Below, piece after piece: positions 60,752-64,000 of a DNA stretch of 64,000 nt. Every line of letters starts with the position of its first letter. Position 1 is the first letter of the stretch. Source of the stretch: Pseudocitrobacter faecalis (GTDB lineage: Bacteria; Pseudomonadota; Gammaproteobacteria; Enterobacterales; Enterobacteriaceae); NCBI GenBank assembly GCA_003315335.1, contig QNRL01000005.1, positions 1-64,000 of the forward strand, written 5' to 3'. The position numbers and the translations under genes are program-made. Under the pieces are notes generated by a model. The model made no database searches. It was not told the origin of the DNA and saw nothing but the letters and a program-made list of their open reading frames with translations.

Positions 60752-61684
60752 ATGGAAACTGCCTGCCCGGCTCCTGTCTTTGCCCGTAAACATGTTGCAT
60801 ATGCCTGCGCAACGCTATGTTGCCTGTTATGGGGAAGTTCTTACCCTGCCATCAAAAACGGTTATGAACTCTTTTACATCGCGACTGACGACATTCCGTC
60901 GAAAATTGTCTTTGCTGGCTATCGGTTCCTGTTTGCCGGGCTGGTATTGCTGCTTTTCGCGCTGGCACAGCGTAAACCTATCGCACGCCTGAGCGGTCGC
61001 CAGTTCGGTCAGCTCACGCTGCTGGGGCTCACGCAAACCTCGATTCAGTACGCCTTCTTCTACATCGGACTTGCGTTTACTACCGGTGTGAAAGGCTCAA
61101 TCATGAATGCGACAGGCACTTTCTTTAGCGTGCTGCTGGCGCACTTTATCTACCAGAATGACCGCCTGAGTTATAACAAAACCATCGGCTGCGTGCTGGG
61201 CTTTATCGGCGTGATGCTGGTGAATTTCAACCACTCGTTGGCGGATTTCAGCTTTGTCTGGCAGGGCGATGGTTTTGTCGTCCTGGCCGCCTTTATCCTG
61301 TCGGCGGCTACGCTCTATGGAAAGCGTATCTCACAAACGGTCGACCCGACGGTGATGACGGGCTGGCAACTGGCAATCGGTGGTGGCGCGTTAGTCGTGG
61401 GCGGCTATCTTACGGGCGGCCATCTGGCGATTGAGAGCACAACGGCGCTGGCTATTCTCGCCTATCTGGTGTTCCTCTCCTCCGTCGCTTTCGCCCTATG
61501 GAGCGTGATTCTCAAATACAACCGCGTCAGCATGATTGCACCGTTTAACTTTGTCATTCCGGTTGCGGGGACGGTGCTTTCGGCTATTTTCCTCGGCGAA
61601 AATATTCTTGAAGTGAAATACGCCATGGCGCTGGTGTTGGTGTGTTCGGGGATTTGGTGGGTAAATAAAGTCAGTAAGAAATAA
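60752..61684 (+). CDS. DMT/EamA-family transporter
   Basis: About 310 residues with ten membrane helices in two EamA repeats: residues about 12-145 opening CATLCCLLWGSSYPAIKNGYE, and about 160-305 ending MALVLVCSGIWWVNKVSKK. The family exports small metabolites, often amino acids or their derivatives; the substrate here is unknown. The start is uncertain between GTG 60743 and ATG 60752, neither with a good ribosome-binding site. In E. coli K-12 the rplI-ytfB interval holds yjfZ and ytfA instead, so this gene marks a lineage-specific replacement. Base composition is like its neighbours. Confidence 0.85.
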   Translation: METACPAPVFARKHVAYACATLCCLLWGSSYPAIKNGYELFYIATDDIPSKIVFAGYRFLFAGLVLLLFALAQRKPIARLSGRQFGQLTLLGLTQTSIQYAFFYIGLAFTTGVKGSIMNATGTFFSVLLAHFIYQNDRLSYNKTIGCVLGFIGVMLVNFNHSLADFSFVWQGDGFVVLAAFILSAATLYGKRISQTVDPTVMTGWQLAIGGGALVVGGYLTGGHLAIESTTALAILAYLVFLSSVAFALWSVILKYNRVSMIAPFNFVIPVAGTVLSAIFLGENILEVKYAMALVLVCSGIWWVNKVSKK

Positions 61685-61722
61685 GGTCAGCCCGATGATG
61701 CCGTTATCATCGGGCGAGTAAA

Positions 61723-62376
61723 TTACCGCGCGCGAATAAAACTGCCGTTCGGCTGGCGAGTAAACAGCACTTGTCCATTTCCGGTATCAATGGTTAGCCC
61801 CGTTACGACACCGCTGGCGTTCTGGCGAATTTGTACCATCTGACCGTTTTGTAGATTGCTCAGCGGCTTGCCTGCGCCCTCCACCTGTGCCATCGCGTAA
61901 ACATCCGTTGCCGGAAGATTATGGTCGCGGAACAGTTGCGCCAGCGTTTTACCCGATTCTACCCGATAGGACCGCCATTGTTGGTCGATGCCCTGATTCT
62001 CCTGGAACGGCTGCGTTTGCGGCTGGCTCTGCGCCTGTGGCTGCTCTTGCTCCTGCGGCTGTTCTTCAGGAATGGGTTCCGGTTCAACGGGGGCGACCAG
62101 ACCGGGATCGTTGCTCGGCGTCACCAGCTGCGTTTGCATTGGCGCGTTATCGGGCTGTGGGCGTGATTGCGACTGCACATCCAACTGCGCAGTGCGACTT
62201 ACCGGATCGGGCGTAGTGTCGTCGTTGGACGGCAGCAGAAAGCCGATGACCACCGCCAGCGCTGCAATAATAATGCCACGGCGGTGCATGGTCGGTAGCG
62301 GATCCATGATGCGAAGATTATCCGGCGCATGCCAAATCTTCACCAGCGTAGGTTTCAACTCAAATCGCCCGGGCAT
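61723..62376 (-). CDS. ytfB: Cell-division-associated protein YtfB (OapA family)
   Basis: 217 residues. An N-terminal cytoplasmic segment (MPGRFELKPTLVKIWHAPDNL) precedes one membrane helix (about 33-48). A Gln/Pro/Glu-rich periplasmic linker (about 50-135) follows, and then the OapA/LysM-like domain RVESGKTLAQLFRDHNLPATDVYAMAQVEG-type region with NGQMVQIRQN. E. coli YtfB binds glycans, locates to the septum and causes filamentation when overproduced. It is divergent from fklB. Confidence 0.92.
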   Translation of the reverse strand: MPGRFELKPTLVKIWHAPDNLRIMDPLPTMHRRGIIIAALAVVIGFLLPSNDDTTPDPVSRTAQLDVQSQSRPQPDNAPMQTQLVTPSNDPGLVAPVEPEPIPEEQPQEQEQPQAQSQPQTQPFQENQGIDQQWRSYRVESGKTLAQLFRDHNLPATDVYAMAQVEGAGKPLSNLQNGQMVQIRQNASGVVTGLTIDTGNGQVLFTRQPNGSFIRAR

Positions 62377-62607
62377 GGTTTTCCTCCTGCTCCGCGTCTT
62401 TTATTATCCTCGTCACGAGTATAGCTGGCTAACTGCCTGAACGGCGAGGCAAAGCGCGCTTTCGCAACACATCCTAAGGCAAGATCATTCTCTCAGCCTA
62501 TTGTTTCTTTTTCCCCGCGATTTGTCATCTTTCCTGACACAAAGTTTACCGTACAGAGCATGGCTGTTATGCTGCCCGCTACTTTATACCCGAAGAAAGG
62601 AAAGACA

Positions 62608-63228
62608 ATGGCCACCCCGACTTTTGACACCATCGAAGCACAGGCAAGCTACGGCATCGGCCTGCAGGTAGGACAGCAACTGAGCGAGTCCGGTTTGCAG
62701 GGCCTGCTGCCGGAAGCACTGGTTGCCGGCATCGCCGACGCGCTGGAAGGCAAACAGCCTGCCGTGCCGGTTGAAGCGGTACACCGTGCGCTGCGTGAAA
62801 TCCACGAACGTGCTGATGCGGTGCGTAAAGAACGTTTTGCGGCGATGGCGGCAGACGGTGTGAAATACCTGGAAGAAAACCGTGAGAAAGAGGGCGTAAA
62901 CAGCACCGAATCGGGTCTGCAGTTCCGTGTTCTGACTCAGGGTGAAGGTGCAATTCCGGCGCGCACCGATCACGTTCGCGTGCATTACACCGGTAAACTG
63001 ATCGACGGAACCGTATTTGACAGCTCCGTTGCCCGCGGCGAACCGGCTGAATTCCCGGTTAATGGCGTCATCGCAGGCTGGATCGAAGCGCTGACCCTGA
63101 TGCCGGTTGGCTCCAAATGGGAACTGACTATTCCTCATAACCTGGCCTACGGCGAGCGCGGCGCTGGCGCGTCCATCCCGCCGTTCAGCACCCTGGTCTT
63201 TGAAGTCGAGCTGCTGGAAATCCTGTAA
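62608..63228 (+). CDS. fklB: FKBP-type peptidyl-prolyl isomerase FklB (FKBP22)
   Basis: 206 residues. The N-terminal dimerisation helices (residues 1-90) precede the C-terminal FKBP domain with [35 protein letters not shown] sequence, [20 protein letters not shown] and [14 protein letters not shown]. It speeds proline isomerisation during folding. The ATG at 62608 follows AAAGGAAAGAC; an upstream in-frame ATG adds 16 unconserved residues. Confidence 0.97.
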   Translation: MATPTFDTIEAQASYGIGLQVGQQLSESGLQGLLPEALVAGIADALEGKQPAVPVEAVHRALREIHERADAVRKERFAAMAADGVKYLEENREKEGVNSTESGLQFRVLTQGEGAIPARTDHVRVHYTGKLIDGTVFDSSVARGEPAEFPVNGVIAGWIEALTLMPVGSKWELTIPHNLAYGERGAGASIPPFSTLVFEVELLEIL

Positions 63229-63236
63229 GCTTCTGT

Positions 63237-63264
63237 CATCCCCTCTCCTTATGGTGAGGGGATG
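63237..63264 (+). terminator. fklB terminator
   Basis: CATCCCCTC and GAGGGGATG form a 9-bp stem with a loop that can pair CC with GG, 9 nt past fklB. Only ATTAAAA follows, so strength is moderate. The further 276 nt to cycA are AT-rich. They contain the cycA leader, but no promoter or operator could be called with confidence. Confidence 0.65.
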
Positions 63265-63540
63265 ATTAAAATCAGTGGTTAATCCTTAAGTTAGACATTT
63301 GCTGGCGTTTTATCTTGCAAATACATCTATTGCGTGTATTTTTGTGACGTGTTTCCCATAGTTGGAGTGATATAACACTCACTTTCAACATATAATTAAC
63401 ATTATATTCAAATCATAGTATTCATCCCGCCGATTCTTACCTAATATCGAGTCATCCTATTATGGGATCGTCTCATTAGATGAAATAAAGGCCACAAGAG
63501 CCTGCACAACACAGACAGAACCAACAGGAAGAAAATCACA

Positions 63541-64000
63541 TGGTAGATCAGATAAAAGTCGCAGCCGACGAAGAACAGGCTCCGGCCGAACAATCGCTGC
63601 GGCGAAACCTTACTAACCGGCATATTCAGCTTATTGCAATTGGTGGCGCAATTGGTACCGGGCTGTTTATGGGTTCCGGAAAAACCATTAGCCTTGCCGG
63701 CCCATCGATTATTTTTGTTTATATGATAATCGGCTTCATGCTCTTCTTCGTGATGCGTGCGATGGGCGAACTGCTTTTATCCAACCTCGAATATAAATCT
63801 TTCAGCGACTTCGCCGCCGACCTGCTTGGCCCATGGGCGGGCTATTTCACCGGCTGGACTTACTGGTTCTGTTGGGTGGTCACCGGCATGGCCGACGTTG
63901 TGGCGATAACCGCCTATGCGCAGTTCTGGTTCCCTGGGCTGTCGGATTGGGTCGCGTCGCTCGCCGTTGTTGTGCTGCTTCTGAGCCTGAACCTCGCTAC
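63541..64000 (+). CDS. cycA: D-serine/D-alanine/glycine transporter CycA (5' part)
   Basis: Only the first 153 codons are in the window; the gene runs off the right end. The start MVDQIKVAADEEQAPAEQ, the APC signature RNLTNRHIQLIAIGGAIGTGLFMGSGKTISLAGPS-type helix 1 and the loop MGELLLSNLEYKSFSDFA identify the amino acid permease. CycA takes up glycine, D-alanine, D-serine and D-cycloserine with protons. In E. coli its mRNA is repressed by the small RNA GcvB through Hfq, whose gene is also in this window. The start follows AGGAAG at slightly long spacing. Confidence 0.95.

Overview
The window is core chromosome of a member of the Enterobacteriaceae close to Escherichia, Citrobacter and Salmonella. 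Almost every gene, and most of the gene order, matches what is known as the 94-95 minute region of the E. coli K-12 map: pheU, cutA-dsbD-yjdC, dcuA, aspA, fxsA, yjeH, groESL, epmB/efp, ecnAB, gdx (sugE), blc, ampC, frdABCD, epmA, yjeM, mscM-psd, rsgA, orn, three tRNA-Gly genes, queG/nnr-tsaE-amiB-mutL-miaA-hfq-hflXKC, purA, nsrR-rnr-rlmB, aidB, ula, rpsF-priB-rpsR-rplI, ytfB, fklB and the 5' end of cycA. The proteins resemble E. coli but differ at many positions, so this is a related genus or species. The exact species cannot be decided from sequence reading alone. ampC stands alone beside frdD without ampR, as in E. coli.

Layout. 1-13.7 kb holds redox and fumarate/aspartate metabolism, chaperonins, and the EF-P modification enzyme EpmB beside its substrate; the second enzyme, EpmA, lies at 19.7 kb. 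13.8-19.3 kb holds a guanidine-II riboswitch and its exporter gene, lipocalin, AmpC and the fumarate reductase operon. The ampC promoter lies inside frdD, and the frd terminator serves as the ampC attenuator. 22.4-23.6 kb is an AT-rich accessory pocket. It carries a lysozyme/lytic-transglycosylase-like protein that overlaps a small three-helix membrane protein by 4 nt. 29.9-30.9 kb has three near-identical tRNA-Gly genes followed by a segment with DnaA boxes that matches the position of datA. 31.6-42 kb is the long co-directional amiB-to-hflC superoperon. 42.3-49.3 kb holds purA, the nitric-oxide sensor NsrR with RNase R and an rRNA methyltransferase, and AidB. 49.3-58.9 kb holds three small secreted DUF1471 proteins, the complete L-ascorbate (ula) regulon and a YagU-like membrane protein. 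The end holds a ribosomal protein operon with its S6:S18 leader, a DMT-family transporter, ytfB, fklB and the start of cycA.

The most unusual items are the overlapping muramidase-like/membrane-protein pair at 22590-23611, the candidate datA site, the AmpR-less ampC with a changed promoter, the direct rlmB-aidB junction (the E. coli yjfIJKLMC block is absent), and the yagU-like and EamA transporter genes inserted around the rpsF operon. Most of the rest is ordinary conserved enterobacterial core. No insertion sequences, CRISPR arrays or prophage were seen.
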